A stretch of 64,000 nucleotides of DNA from Autumnicola lenta (lineage in GTDB: Bacteria > Bacteroidota > Bacteroidia > Flavobacteriales > Flavobacteriaceae). The stretch spans positions 1 through 64,000 of the forward strand of contig NZ_JAVRHO010000005.1 in the NCBI RefSeq assembly GCF_031846515.1. Direction: 5' to 3'. This document shows positions 1-9,734 of this stretch, piece after piece (positions within the stretch are counted from its first letter, which is position 1; the number at the start of each line of letters is the position of its first letter). Made by a program: the position numbers and the translations under genes. The notes beneath the pieces were generated by a model. The model was given only the letters and a program-made list of their open reading frames with translations, was not told the DNA's origin and ran no database searches.

Positions 1-118
1 TTTAAATAAATAGAGATTCACCATGAGATGAATTTAAGCCTTATATTAATTACATTTTTAGTTCTTCCATTTCCCATGAATCAATACCAAATACACAATT
101 TAAATTAAACATTTACGA
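1..118. other. Left-edge stretch without a recognised gene
   Basis: AT-rich sequence after the stop of the leftmost deacetylase gene. I see no open reading frame of coding character, no clear hairpin and no tract typical of a terminator. The polysaccharide locus may continue further left. Confidence 0.5.
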
Positions 119-1093
119 TTATGTGCTCTTTTGTAATCCTCCAATTTCTTCCATATTGGCAGATTGAAAATTAAATTTACTTCGCAGTTTATCAAAATGT
201 TCCAAGATTACTTTCAGGTCATTCAAGCTTTCTGTAGGATGGTCTCCAAAGTTATGCGGATGCCACCATAGATGATAAATTTCATTCTTTTTTGCTGCCA
301 TAGTCATTTCTCTCATAATTCGCTTAAGTTTCAATTTTCTCAAAAAACTATTCCCTTCTACAGGCCTTAAGAATCTACCGGCTTTCTGCTCCAATGGGAT
401 GCCTTTCTTTTTCTTTAGTTCTTTAAGTGGGTAATTCTTATTACCGAATGGGAAATAGGCATCTCCAGATCGTCCGATCTTGGTCAGGAAAGAACTGGAT
501 TGGGTATCCTGCCAATACCAGGAAGAAGGATTGGATCTTACATTTTCAATACCCATGTCTGCACAAATCTTTAAGTACTCCTCCCTAAGTTGATTTCTGG
601 GAAATACAAGAGATTTTAAATTTATATTCATTTCACAAGCAACATCAATAGCTTTCTGAAGATCTGCAGCAAATTGTTCTATGGTCTGTCCTTGTTCCAG
701 GCAATAATAATGGGAATACGTGTGCGTTCCTATTTCCTGCCCTTCCGTACCCTTTATTTGTTGGATAAGCTCGGGAGCAAACACAAAATCTTCAGTAGCA
801 AGGGTTGAAATTGAGTTGCCAAAATCGTATGGAGAAAGAGAGGAATTTTTATAAAGGGGTACAACCTTAGGTTGGTTATTATTCCATTCCTCCCAATTGC
901 TATTAAACAACATCCCTACAATAGCCCAAGTTGCATGTATTTGATACTGTGCAAAGCTATCAAGTATAAGAGGTATTACTTTTTTCGTATTGGTAAAATA
1001 TTCTTCTTTTTCTTTATGATTTACTAAATCGAATACCCCCCAAAGAAGCTCAAAGTCAAGAGAAATAACAAAACAGCCTTTATTCACCTGCAT
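119..1093 (-). CDS. Polysaccharide deacetylase (NodB-type, CE4)
   Basis: Predicted to remove N-acetyl groups from amino sugars of the surface glycan made by this locus. The NodB fold is seen as the metal and catalytic acid motif near the N terminus (D13 and E15 in SLDFEL), the GTHTYSH motif with H124 and H128, a later FPRNQL segment and a C-terminal HLWWHPHNF motif. The protein has 324 residues with no signal peptide, so it probably acts in the cytoplasm or on a lipid-linked intermediate. It is the most downstream gene of the minus-strand locus inside the window and follows a GT2 gene. A second, more divergent deacetylase lies at 7549-8418. The start is an ATG directly before the conserved first strand. 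The family assignment is firm; the substrate is unknown. Confidence 0.85.
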   Translation of the reverse strand: MQVNKGCFVISLDFELLWGVFDLVNHKEKEEYFTNTKKVIPLILDSFAQYQIHATWAIVGMLFNSNWEEWNNNQPKVVPLYKNSSLSPYDFGNSISTLATEDFVFAPELIQQIKGTEGQEIGTHTYSHYYCLEQGQTIEQFAADLQKAIDVACEMNINLKSLVFPRNQLREEYLKICADMGIENVRSNPSSWYWQDTQSSSFLTKIGRSGDAYFPFGNKNYPLKELKKKKGIPLEQKAGRFLRPVEGNSFLRKLKLKRIMREMTMAAKKNEIYHLWWHPHNFGDHPTESLNDLKVILEHFDKLRSKFNFQSANMEEIGGLQKST

Positions 1094-1194
1094 ACAATTT
1101 CGTTTTAAATATATTCATCTTACGGCATCTCCTAAAAGTTCCCAAATTCACTAAAAATCCGCACAATTTTATGTGTTTTACTGCGTACATCCAC

Positions 1195-2022
1195 TTATCT
1201 TCCAGAGAGTTTTATAATCTTACCACTTGAAGGATCTACCCTTTTACCAAGTTTTTTAAAAAATCCATGATACGTCCCCAAAAAAAACATCTTAAATTTT
1301 AACGATTTCTTATCCTCTTTAACTAAAATATTTAAAAATAAAATAATCCAACTCCTTAAAAGCTTATATAAACGTTGCAATGTAGTCTCTTTTATGTACA
1401 GACGAGAATAAATAGTATTACGTGTTTCATAGTAATACTGCCAAGGTCTTCTGGCGTTCGTTTGCCGTACCGTAAAATGAACGCCTTTAGCCTGAGAAAT
1501 CCATTTTTGCGCATACTTGTACTTCATCCGGATTCTTGCCTGCAAGTACTCCGTATCTTCAGACCAAAAGAATAAATCTTCCCGGGGATAACCCACACGT
1601 TTAATAATGGGCATTGGAACTAGAACTCCCCACCATCCGGGTTGTTGGCGAAAAGCAAAATTTTTTTCCCGAACATAGGGAAATACCACCGTTTCTAAAT
1701 TGGTAGCATTAAGAAGAATTTCTAAACAAGAGTCAAAAGGAAAAAAATCATCATCCATGAGCCACACATAGTCGACATTGGTGTTTTCAGAAAAATACTT
1801 AATCCCGTTATAAAAACCGCCGGCAGGTCCGGTATTTTCAATTAGAAAGATTTTTTCAACTTTATCGACAGAAGCAAGATATTCTTTTGTTCCATCGGTA
1901 GAACCGTTATCCACTACCAATATCTGAAGTGGCTGGTGTGTTTGAGCAATCACCTTACATAAAGCTATTTTTAAATACTTTAAACGGTTATATGTTAATA
2001 CGACTACTCCTGTTTTTTTCAT
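1195..2022 (-). CDS. Family 2 glycosyltransferase
   Basis: A GT-A fold glycosyltransferase that would add one sugar of the repeat unit. The N-terminal nucleotide-binding part is clear (VVLTYNRLKYL, then VVDNGSTDGTKEYL), and the acidic DDD in YVWLMDDDFFP supplies the metal and nucleotide-sugar site. The pattern resembles rhamnosyl- and galactofuranosyl-type GT2 enzymes. The last part is basic and hydrophobic, which suggests peripheral membrane contact. Two ATGs exist; I use the second (275 residues) because it directly precedes KKTGVVVL, and the other adds only three residues. It sits between the Wzy-like polymerase and a deacetylase on the same strand. Donor and acceptor cannot be read from sequence. 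Confidence 0.85.
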   Translation of the reverse strand: MKKTGVVVLTYNRLKYLKIALCKVIAQTHQPLQILVVDNGSTDGTKEYLASVDKVEKIFLIENTGPAGGFYNGIKYFSENTNVDYVWLMDDDFFPFDSCLEILLNATNLETVVFPYVREKNFAFRQQPGWWGVLVPMPIIKRVGYPREDLFFWSEDTEYLQARIRMKYKYAQKWISQAKGVHFTVRQTNARRPWQYYYETRNTIYSRLYIKETTLQRLYKLLRSWIILFLNILVKEDKKSLKFKMFFLGTYHGFFKKLGKRVDPSSGKIIKLSGR

Positions 2023-2081
2023 GTACCTCATCTACCGGAAAAAGAAACGTATTCCTTTACTAACCGCTTCCTATATCCGAA

Positions 2082-3281
2082 TTACGCTAAACTTTCTTCT
2101 TTTATTTTTCTTTTTTTTCTTAATCTCACGATCTTGTCATATTTTTTTTGTGCCAAAAAATAGTAGATCACAAAAAACAGAAAATACATGACCATTTGTT
2201 TCTGCCTCATAATTATTCCCAGATTAGACATGACAAAAGTCATGGCAAAAGATGTTAATAAGAAAATTACCAAACTCATTTTTACAGCTGATGGTGCACG
2301 TTTTAAAAAACTGATAAAATCTTTTCTTATAATTTTCAGGAAGAGTAAAAGATACAGAAGATTTTCAAAAGAAATTATAAAACCCAAAGGATTAGGGGCA
2401 TCAATAAAAAGAGGACGAAACCAGAAGGTAAACAATTTCATTGGTAAAGAATATGATGCCATGTCCACTCCTGACCCAGCCTTCTGGCTTAAATTTTCTG
2501 CTCTATCTCCTGTAAAACTTTCGAAATCTTCAACAAGGTTGTCAGAATCCTGTAAATTAACAACAGCTAAAATTTGATCCTGCACAAGAAGAACGCCACC
2601 TAACATCCCCACCATCACTAATATTTTGTTAGAGGTTGAAATTTTCTCTTTACCTGTAAAATATCCTGAAACTGCCCCCACGGCCAAAAACAGAAATACA
2701 TGAGGTCTTATATAAAAGACCAGTAACGAGCCCAAAAACAAGGTGAATATTCGTGATTTCGGCTGTAAAATAGAATAGGCAAACATCATAACAGCCATAA
2801 AAATTGGCGCTCCTTTGCCCAAAGAAGCAGTCCAAAAATGCATATTTGGCAGAAAAAGCAGAAGGGTTAGAAAATCTATGGATTTAAACATTTTTACTTT
2901 TACAGGTATTTTCTCCCTAAAAAATAAATAGGAATAGACAAAACCTATAAACCCTATCCAGGAAAATGTTACCATAAACATTTCGTATGAAAATCCAATA
3001 AAATGCAAAGGATATCCAATAAAATGAATAAAACTTGTGTCTGTCCCAAAAGTTTCAAACCAACTAAGGTTTGGATATTTACTATAAAATTCAAAATATC
3101 CTTTGGAGTCTGAAGGATTATTATACGCATACCAGAGGTAAATACCAAAAAAAACCAGATGATAGAAGTATAAAAGATTTAACAGCTTTTTATTAAAAAA
3201 AGAGTGTTTCTTTTGATAAAAACCAAAGATTATTTGATTTAAACCAGCAAATAAGATAATTAGAAAAAGGACACCTATCAT
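2082..3281 (-). CDS. Wzy/EpsG-like polysaccharide polymerase (membrane protein)
   Basis: A polytopic inner-membrane protein of 399 residues with about ten hydrophobic segments and a basic tail (KIVRLRKKRKIKEE). Its position among glycosyltransferases, its size and a large loop after the fourth or fifth segment fit the O-antigen/EPS polymerase class, which joins lipid-linked repeat units at the outer face of the inner membrane. Such polymerases are poorly conserved, so the call rests on topology and neighbours. It is the only polymerase candidate in the locus beside the flippase at 9735-11204. The gene starts five bases after the stop of the upstream GNAT gene, which suggests coupled translation. 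Confidence 0.6.
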   Translation of the reverse strand: MIGVLFLIILFAGLNQIIFGFYQKKHSFFNKKLLNLLYFYHLVFFGIYLWYAYNNPSDSKGYFEFYSKYPNLSWFETFGTDTSFIHFIGYPLHFIGFSYEMFMVTFSWIGFIGFVYSYLFFREKIPVKVKMFKSIDFLTLLLFLPNMHFWTASLGKGAPIFMAVMMFAYSILQPKSRIFTLFLGSLLVFYIRPHVFLFLAVGAVSGYFTGKEKISTSNKILVMVGMLGGVLLVQDQILAVVNLQDSDNLVEDFESFTGDRAENLSQKAGSGVDMASYSLPMKLFTFWFRPLFIDAPNPLGFIISFENLLYLLLFLKIIRKDFISFLKRAPSAVKMSLVIFLLTSFAMTFVMSNLGIIMRQKQMVMYFLFFVIYYFLAQKKYDKIVRLRKKRKIKEESLA

Positions 3282-3286
3282 ATTTT

Positions 3287-4231
3287 TTAAAATAACTCCA
3301 AATCCCCTAAACTATAGTTCCAATTTTCTATGGAAGAACAAATTTCCTTCTCATGAGGAGAAAGATTGAGATCTCGTACCGTTAAAATTGGCCCAAACTT
3401 ACCTTTAACCGCAGGAGCTTTTAATTTTAAAAGTTCGGGTGAGAAAGAAATAAACTGTGCTCCAAATTTAAGGCTCCAATCGCGTATACTTTTATTTATT
3501 TCCTTATTGGGAAAAGCATTTAAGTATAAACATTCCACAATTCGAAGCTCTTTGATCCTTTTATGATGTTTTATATAACCAGCAATGTAGTAATTGGAAG
3601 CTGCCAAAACCTCATACTGTCGTAATGGATTGTTCTCGTACCTCCACTTCAAGTATTCCACAGATTTGGGAGTATATAAAACTTCCCCGATAAATTTACT
3701 ATTCCACTCTGAACACAAATTTTCAATTTTGGAAACAGAGGTTCTATATTGCACTTCGTAATCAGGAATTGTTTTTTTAATTTTCCAGAAAGAATTAAAA
3801 GCCGGTTTAATACTTACCTTTATATTTCCCGCCAACTCCCAGCCCATCTTTAAATACCCTGGTCTGCTTTTTTCATTTGGTGTATTAAACACAAAGTCCG
3901 CTCCTTCTTCTTTTCCTATTTCAATTGCCTTAAGAGTTAATTTTTTAAAAATACCCTTACCCTGATGTTTAGGATGTGTAGCAGTATCTACCGCCCGAAA
4001 ACAATAAAATTCTTTATGCCCGTTGTGCCAGCGCCACCTCATAAAGGCACGTACACCAACTATTATATCTTCTTCCTCTGCCACAAGTATAAGAGATTTA
4101 CCAAAGGGATTATTAATATGTTTATATCTCCAGATTTCTTCAGACAAAGCTAACTCCTGTTCTCCCAGGCTTGCTTTTAGAACAGTCACGATTTCCGGAA
4201 TATCCTTTTCTGTAGCTTCTCGTATGTTCAT
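3287..4231 (-). CDS. GNAT family N-acyltransferase (large, locus-associated)
   Basis: An acyl-CoA dependent acyltransferase of 314 residues. The GNAT core is in the first 140 residues: EEDIIVGVRAFMRWRW (strands 2-3), then VDTATHPKHQGKGIFKKL, whose QGKGIFKK is the acetyl-CoA pyrophosphate loop, and FVFNTPNEKSRPGYLKMGW in strand 5. The C-terminal half has no recognised domain and probably forms the acceptor site. It is clearly paralogous to the protein at 6578-7447, with the same NTPNE-S-PGYLKMGW signature. It follows a GT4 gene and precedes the polymerase gene. A role in acylating an amino sugar freed by the neighbouring deacetylases is an inference from context. Confidence 0.75.
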   Translation of the reverse strand: MNIREATEKDIPEIVTVLKASLGEQELALSEEIWRYKHINNPFGKSLILVAEEEDIIVGVRAFMRWRWHNGHKEFYCFRAVDTATHPKHQGKGIFKKLTLKAIEIGKEEGADFVFNTPNEKSRPGYLKMGWELAGNIKVSIKPAFNSFWKIKKTIPDYEVQYRTSVSKIENLCSEWNSKFIGEVLYTPKSVEYLKWRYENNPLRQYEVLAASNYYIAGYIKHHKRIKELRIVECLYLNAFPNKEINKSIRDWSLKFGAQFISFSPELLKLKAPAVKGKFGPILTVRDLNLSPHEKEICSSIENWNYSLGDLELF

Positions 4232-4274
4232 TTTTTAAAAAAAATAAAAATCAGATGAAAATTGAAATTTTTTA

Positions 4275-5390
4275 TTACTTCTTCACAAAACTATTGTAGA
4301 TATCCTCTAATTCATCCACCATCCTCTTTAAACTAAAGTTATTCACTACCCGTTTCCTGGCAGCAATTTGGTAATCTTTTCTTTTTTCCGGATCTTCTAT
4401 CAATTCAGAAGCTTTTGCTGCCAGACAACCATAATTTCCTACTTCACACAATAAACCGCTTATTTCATTTTCCACTACTTCTACTACTCCTCCCGCCTTT
4501 GTTGATACTACAGCACATTCCATACTCATTGCTTCTAAAAGCGCAATTGGAAGACCTTCGAAAGCAGAACTCATCATAAATATATCTATTGCTGAAAAAT
4601 AAGCGAGGGTATCCGTTTGAAGACCTGGTAATATTATTTTGTCTGATAAATTATATTCCTTTACTAAAGCTTTAACTTCATCTTCCTTTGGACCTGCGCC
4701 AACCAAAAGCCCATAAACTTCAGGATGTTTTTTATTTATTTTTTTGAAAGCCTTTAACCAAACTGGTATTGCTTTTTGTTCCCTAAAAACAGCGATATTA
4801 CCAATTACACAAGCATCATCAGGTATGTTATGCTTATGCCTAATCTTTACTCTTTCATTGTGGTTTTTAATAAAAAAGTCTGTATTAACACCATTTAAAA
4901 CTGTACGGACAGGAATTTTTGGTTTTATATTGTTTATAATAGATTGCGTGGCATCCTCAGACACTCCTAAAGCCAAAGCTTGAAAATTGAAGCTAAATTT
5001 ATTCAATGTTTTTGTAGCTATATGATAGTGCTCCTGTATATTATGCTCTGTATAAATAACAGGAATATTTGTTCTTTTTGCTACTATCCTGCCAAGAAAT
5101 CCGGACCAGGGTAAATGGCAATGGATGAGATCTATTTTATATTTTCTACAGTAGTTTATTACATCTGAAGATTTACCTAATAAACTTAAATTGTTGGAAG
5201 CCTTTAGACAGGTAACCTTTCCTCCCGTTTTTTCTATAGCCTCCACCATCTGATTTTTCCAGGGCAGAAAATATATGTAATGGAATTCGAATTGTGATTG
5301 ATTATGCAATTTTAGCGTTTCTGGCAGTAAAACCTCAGCTCCTCCTCTACCTAATGATTTTATAATATGGAGGATTTTTATTTTATCCAT
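4275..5390 (-). CDS. Family 4 glycosyltransferase
   Basis: A retaining GT-B glycosyltransferase of 371 residues. The N-terminal domain opens with ILHIIKSLGRGGAE, the glycine-rich loop typical of GT4. The C-terminal domain has the donor-binding segment FMMSSAFEGLPIALLEAMSM, which contains the E-x7-E signature, followed by a conserved AVVSTKAGGVVEVV. No membrane span is seen, so it should act at the cytoplasmic face on a lipid-linked glycan. It is one of three GT4 enzymes in the locus, with others at 5438-6520 and 8424-9587. Sugar specificity cannot be read. Confidence 0.9.
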   Translation of the reverse strand: MDKIKILHIIKSLGRGGAEVLLPETLKLHNQSQFEFHYIYFLPWKNQMVEAIEKTGGKVTCLKASNNLSLLGKSSDVINYCRKYKIDLIHCHLPWSGFLGRIVAKRTNIPVIYTEHNIQEHYHIATKTLNKFSFNFQALALGVSEDATQSIINNIKPKIPVRTVLNGVNTDFFIKNHNERVKIRHKHNIPDDACVIGNIAVFREQKAIPVWLKAFKKINKKHPEVYGLLVGAGPKEDEVKALVKEYNLSDKIILPGLQTDTLAYFSAIDIFMMSSAFEGLPIALLEAMSMECAVVSTKAGGVVEVVENEISGLLCEVGNYGCLAAKASELIEDPEKRKDYQIAARKRVVNNFSLKRMVDELEDIYNSFVKK

Positions 5391-5437
5391 AACGATAACA
5401 ATATTATTTAAATAAGATGGTATTTGGCAAAAATAAG

Positions 5438-6520
5438 CTATTCCTCATCTGTAACAATCTTTTCGTAGGAATTAACGAATTTTAACGCTATGTCCTCATT
5501 CATATATCTTTTAACAACCATCCTATATGCATTGTCTATTCTGACATTTTCCGGCTGATTAATAGATTTTAAGACTCCTTCTGCAAACTTTTGCTCTTCG
5601 TTCTTTTCTACAAGAATACCGGTATCTCCATTAACAATTTCAGATATACCTCCAACATTATAAGCGACAACAGGAGTCTTGCAGTACATGCCTTCAAGAA
5701 TAACTCCCGGAAGACCTTCAATAATACTTGGCAATACCAAAACATCCGCAGCATCTATAAAAGCCAGAGGATTGTTCACAAAGCCATAAAAAGACACATG
5801 AGATTCCAGCTTCATCTTTTTTACTTCTAATTCAATTTCTTCTTTTAAAGGTCCATCCCCCACAAGGTGCAGATGGACCTGAGGCACTTTTTCCAAAATT
5901 AGAGATAATATGCGCAACAGCCCTTTATGGTTTTTTTCAAAACTAAAACCTCCTACGTGAACTATATGCTTTACAGAAAAAGGCTTTAGCCTTACAAGGG
6001 ATTCTTGCTTCTTTATCTCCAATCCAATAGGAATTATTTCAGTTTTTCCTTTTAGAAAAGGAAAATGTTCTAAAAGATCTCTTTCTGAAACCCCTGAAAC
6101 CGATGCCACCCAATCTATTTTTCTGTATAAAAAACTGTTATATCTCTTTTGAAATGGAGAAGTAAGGTAACGTCCCACTTCACTGGCGTTACGAAATAGA
6201 ATAGGCGCTTTCCAGTCAAAAATTATTTTTGAAAATACAGCATATTTTAAAGTGTCCCCGGCATTTGCCTGAACAACATTAGGTTGATAGGATGAAATTA
6301 TTTTAGATAACTTTCTCCAACCTCTTAGGTCCAAAAATCTGTTTCCTTGAGAAGCATTTAAACATATTATTTCCCCCTCATACGGCAAAGTTGCATTGCC
6401 TTCAAAAATAGCAACAATCTTTACCTGATGTCCCAGGGCTTTGAGGTGACCTGATATTTGGCAGGCAAAAGTTTCTGCTCCCCTGTTTTGAGGTTTATGT
6501 ATTAATTGTAGTATTTTCAA
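5438..6520 (-). CDS. Family 4 glycosyltransferase with TTG start
   Basis: A GT-B fold glycosyltransferase of 360 residues. The acceptor domain begins ILQLIHKPQNRGAETFACQ and the donor domain carries VLPSIIEGLPGVILEGMY with the E-x7-E signature, then PVVAYNVGGISEIV. The best start is a TTG at 6520. The conserved first strand begins at the next codon and an in-frame stop lies shortly upstream with no ATG between. A rare start codon may lower its expression. It sits between a GT4 gene and a large GNAT gene on the same strand, and very likely adds one residue of the same repeat unit. Confidence 0.87.
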   Translation of the reverse strand: MKILQLIHKPQNRGAETFACQISGHLKALGHQVKIVAIFEGNATLPYEGEIICLNASQGNRFLDLRGWRKLSKIISSYQPNVVQANAGDTLKYAVFSKIIFDWKAPILFRNASEVGRYLTSPFQKRYNSFLYRKIDWVASVSGVSERDLLEHFPFLKGKTEIIPIGLEIKKQESLVRLKPFSVKHIVHVGGFSFEKNHKGLLRILSLILEKVPQVHLHLVGDGPLKEEIELEVKKMKLESHVSFYGFVNNPLAFIDAADVLVLPSIIEGLPGVILEGMYCKTPVVAYNVGGISEIVNGDTGILVEKNEEQKFAEGVLKSINQPENVRIDNAYRMVVKRYMNEDIALKFVNSYEKIVTDEE

Positions 6521-6577
6521 TAGAAGAATTTTGAGTAATTAAAAATTTCTTGGTTTCCTCATATAACAATAGATACC

Positions 6578-7447
6578 TTAGAAAATAGCCTCTAAATCGG
6601 CAAGCGAAAAATCCATACTTCCGGAAATATTTAAATGTTCATGATTACGTACTACAATAACAGGTTTTTTACGTTTAAAGGTTACCAGTAAATTAAATTT
6701 CTTAAAGCACTCATTATTGTAATAGTATATTAAATACTTTCCCGTGTTTTTAGCCAAAGAATTTAAAACTTTATACGACACCGCACCATTATTTCCAAAC
6801 ACCTCACAAACAATAAGATATGTTTTACTGGTGCGATAAGCAACATAAATTTTCTCCTCTGGAAAAAAAGCTATTTTATATGGATCATTTTTATATCGCC
6901 ATTTAAAATAAACAGAAGACCGGTAAGTACTAACATCACGAGAAGTTTGTTCTTCAAAATCTATCGCTCCGGCTTCTATGTCTTCGTACTGTAAAGATTT
7001 AAGAAGAGGGTTCATTAAGGAAGTTCGGAAATAATTTACCTGTTCCAGTCTTTGCCAACCCATTTTAAGATAACCGGGAAGACTGTTTTCATTAGGTGTA
7101 TTAAAAATTATTTTATAATTACCTCTGCATTCATCCAGTCCTGTTAAAGAGAGGCGTTTAAATAATCCCTGACCTCTATAATCTTTATCTACAACTGTAT
7201 CTACAGGCCGAATGGCCTTAATAGTCTTTTGTTCTTTAAAATACTTGAATTCCCAGTACATAAACATTCTTAGCCCTACAATTTGATCACCGTCAAGAGC
7301 TAAAAGGCCGTAAGATTTACCAAAAGGATTTTCTAAATGCTTCCATTTAAAAAGTTCAGGAGTAAAATTTGGATCCAAACCTTTTTGAATAAGATTAATT
7401 ACCTGATCCAGATCCTCTTCATAATTAATTTTTCTGAACTCCAACAT
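6578..7447 (-). CDS. GNAT family N-acyltransferase (paralogue of 3287-4231)
   Basis: A 289-residue GNAT protein that parallels the one at 3287-4231: DGDQIVGLRMFMYWEF, then VDTVVDKDYRGQGLFKRL with the RGQGLFKR acetyl-CoA loop, and IIFNTPNENSLPGYLKMGW. The second half is divergent. Both members end in a similar acidic and hydrophobic tail (SLGDLELF here compares with SLADLEAIF), which supports duplication inside the locus. It is followed by a GT4 gene and preceded by a deacetylase gene, so deacetylation and re-acylation of amino sugars is a reasonable but unproven role. Confidence 0.75.
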   Translation of the reverse strand: MLEFRKINYEEDLDQVINLIQKGLDPNFTPELFKWKHLENPFGKSYGLLALDGDQIVGLRMFMYWEFKYFKEQKTIKAIRPVDTVVDKDYRGQGLFKRLSLTGLDECRGNYKIIFNTPNENSLPGYLKMGWQRLEQVNYFRTSLMNPLLKSLQYEDIEAGAIDFEEQTSRDVSTYRSSVYFKWRYKNDPYKIAFFPEEKIYVAYRTSKTYLIVCEVFGNNGAVSYKVLNSLAKNTGKYLIYYYNNECFKKFNLLVTFKRKKPVIVVRNHEHLNISGSMDFSLADLEAIF

Positions 7448-7548
7448 AAATATTTTGTTTAACCTCTAAAGTCTTCTGCGTAATATTAAGATTACAATAA
7501 TGACTTAATATTCAATTCTACCATCCTTTATATATTATCTAGCAATGT

Positions 7549-8418
7549 CTAAAATTGCTTTGCAACATGCCAAATCATTGGATGTAAACCTGAAACTTTA
7601 GTCTTAAATTCTGGTAGAGGTGTATCGGAATCTACTGCAATCCGTGAAATTCTTAATGGATTTATTTTCTTTTCATTGATTTTGTGATCAAATAAAAAAG
7701 CAATTTCAATACCATTATCTAAAAGTAAATTCTCTGCGCTTTCATTGAAGTTACCATTTGGATAAGCAAATACTGAAAAATCACCAATTCCATTTTTTTT
7801 AAAAAGAAGCCCTGCCTGGTTTAGTTCTTCAAGTAATTCATCTTTATCAAGTTTATCAAACATAGGATGTGTGTGGGAATGATTTCCAATGTAAACTCTA
7901 TTACCTTTAAGCTCTCTAATCTCACTAGTAGTTAACTGGTCCTGATAAGTCAATGGATATTGCTTTAAAAACTCAATCCGTTGTTTGTTTAACATAGACT
8001 TATTTTTATTCACGATTTTCATTATTTCCACTTGGGAATATCCTTTTTTCTTCTCATTCTTTATAATCGTATTCCACCAAAAATCTTTATTAGTAGAAAT
8101 TAATTCTGTAATTATAAAAAGACAGACCGGTATCTGATACTTCTTAAAAATTGGAAGACCATTTGTGTAAACTGTTTTATCACCATCGTCCAGAGTAATA
8201 AGTAAAGAATTTGCTCTTAATTCTTTATTATAAAAAAGATGATCTCTTAAGGTAGAAATATCTATTATATGATAGTTTGTTTTTAGCCACAATAGTTGAG
8301 ATTCAAATGTAACCGGATCTATAATATCATGATAAGCCAGAACCCGTAGCCTATTTTTAAAAAAGGTATTAACAACAGGATGAATAATATTTAAAGCTTT
8401 ATAAAAAACGTCTCTCAT
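7549..8418 (-). CDS. Polysaccharide deacetylase (NodB-type)
   Basis: A second CE4-type deacetylase. The catalytic motif LLITLDDGDK (D77 and D78, counting from the chosen ATG), the metal motif IGNHSHTH with H180 and H184, and VFAYPNGNF are all visible. A GTG three codons upstream would overlap the stop of the preceding GT4 gene by four bases, which is a typical coupling arrangement. I list the ATG at 8418, but the GTG at 8427 is equally possible. There is no signal peptide. Unlike the deacetylase at 119-1093 it has the classical DD motif, so the two probably act on different substrates. Confidence 0.85.
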   Translation of the reverse strand: MRDVFYKALNIIHPVVNTFFKNRLRVLAYHDIIDPVTFESQLLWLKTNYHIIDISTLRDHLFYNKELRANSLLITLDDGDKTVYTNGLPIFKKYQIPVCLFIITELISTNKDFWWNTIIKNEKKKGYSQVEIMKIVNKNKSMLNKQRIEFLKQYPLTYQDQLTTSEIRELKGNRVYIGNHSHTHPMFDKLDKDELLEELNQAGLLFKKNGIGDFSVFAYPNGNFNESAENLLLDNGIEIAFLFDHKINEKKINPLRISRIAVDSDTPLPEFKTKVSGLHPMIWHVAKQF

Positions 8419-8423
8419 TATTT

Positions 8424-9587
8424 TCACTTATATTTCGTCCTGACTTCTTCATAAGTTTCCTCATATTTATCAGCAATTTTTTGAATTTCAAATTTTTCCT
8501 CTGCCATCTTTTTGGCATTTTCACCTAGATCCTGCAATTGTGCATAATTTCTTAGTGCAAAAATTATTTTATCGGACAACTCCTTTACATTAGCTTTTTT
8601 AAAAATTATTGCACACTTCTCATCAACACATTCTAAATTCTCCCCAATGTCAGAAGCGATTATTAGTTTACCTGCCATCATTGCTTCAATTAAAGCTCCG
8701 GGCAAACCTTCGGCATAAGAAGGGTATACAAATACCTTTGACAGTTTTAATAAGTCCGGAATATCATGTCTTCTACCTAATATCTTCACATGCTCCTGAA
8801 CAGCAAGGTCCTTCGCTCTTTTTTCCAGTATACTTTTATATTCACCATGACCAGCAATAATAAGAATAGTATCAGGAAATTCTTTAATGACTACAGGTAA
8901 AGAATTTACAATATCCAATTGTGCTTTTCTCTCTATTAACCTGCTTACATTTAATAGAATATTATCACTTTCAATTCCTAAAGAAGTTTTCATCCTGCTC
9001 ATGATGTTTTCATCATCGATGTTGGCATATTTTGAAAAATCCCTTCCTCTGTAGATTACTTTTATTTTTGATGGGGGAACAGCCAAAGCACCACCCTCGG
9101 CATTCTTAATTGTTTCAGAATTTGATACAAAGAAATCAACCTTTTTTGCAGATTGTTTGTCCATTTGATATGCTATCCATAGCTTAGCTTTTTTTAAAAT
9201 ACTTACATTTTGGTACCGTTGAGGAGTATAGGTATTATTTACAAAACTGCCCATTAAAGGAATTTGTGGAAATTTTCTCTTCATACGTCTTGCAATCATA
9301 TCTGCGCGAAACAAGGTGGAATGTACTAAAGAAGGTGTCTCCTCTTCATAAATGGGAACAAGTAACTTTATAGCATCCTTAAACCCATATTTTTTTTCAA
9401 TATTTAAAGAATACACTTTTATTCCAGCGTTTTGCAGGATAGGCTTTAACATGTCGCCCTTGTATATATGAACAAAAACAGGAGTAAACTCTTTGAGATG
9501 TTTTGCAATTCCAACTAAGCTTCTTTCCGCACCTGCACCTTGCAGGGTATCAATAATAAAAAGTATTTTTTTTATCTGTCTACTCAT
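8424..9587 (-). CDS. Family 4 glycosyltransferase
   Basis: A 387-residue GT-B enzyme. It starts with ILFIIDTLQGAGAERSLVGI (GT4 acceptor-domain loop). The donor domain shows KVIYRGRDFSKY, LLNVSRLIERKAQ and VFVYPSYAEGLPGALIEAMMAG with the E-x7-E pair, then LIIASDIGENLECV. No membrane anchor is visible. It is followed almost without gap by the deacetylase gene at 7549-8418, so a glycosyl transfer and deacetylation pair is suggested. It is preceded by about 150 bases without a gene after the flippase gene. Confidence 0.9.
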   Translation of the reverse strand: MSRQIKKILFIIDTLQGAGAERSLVGIAKHLKEFTPVFVHIYKGDMLKPILQNAGIKVYSLNIEKKYGFKDAIKLLVPIYEEETPSLVHSTLFRADMIARRMKRKFPQIPLMGSFVNNTYTPQRYQNVSILKKAKLWIAYQMDKQSAKKVDFFVSNSETIKNAEGGALAVPPSKIKVIYRGRDFSKYANIDDENIMSRMKTSLGIESDNILLNVSRLIERKAQLDIVNSLPVVIKEFPDTILIIAGHGEYKSILEKRAKDLAVQEHVKILGRRHDIPDLLKLSKVFVYPSYAEGLPGALIEAMMAGKLIIASDIGENLECVDEKCAIIFKKANVKELSDKIIFALRNYAQLQDLGENAKKMAEEKFEIQKIADKYEETYEEVRTKYK

Positions 9588-9734
9588 TATCTGAATCAGG
9601 TTTTAGGATGTAAAAGTAATTATTGAATTAAGAAACATATAATCAGGAAATCATATGATTTTCTTAAAATTATAAATCTAAAATTCAATGGTAAATTTAC
9701 TTTTAATCATTTTTACTTTATATTTTCCTTTTAC

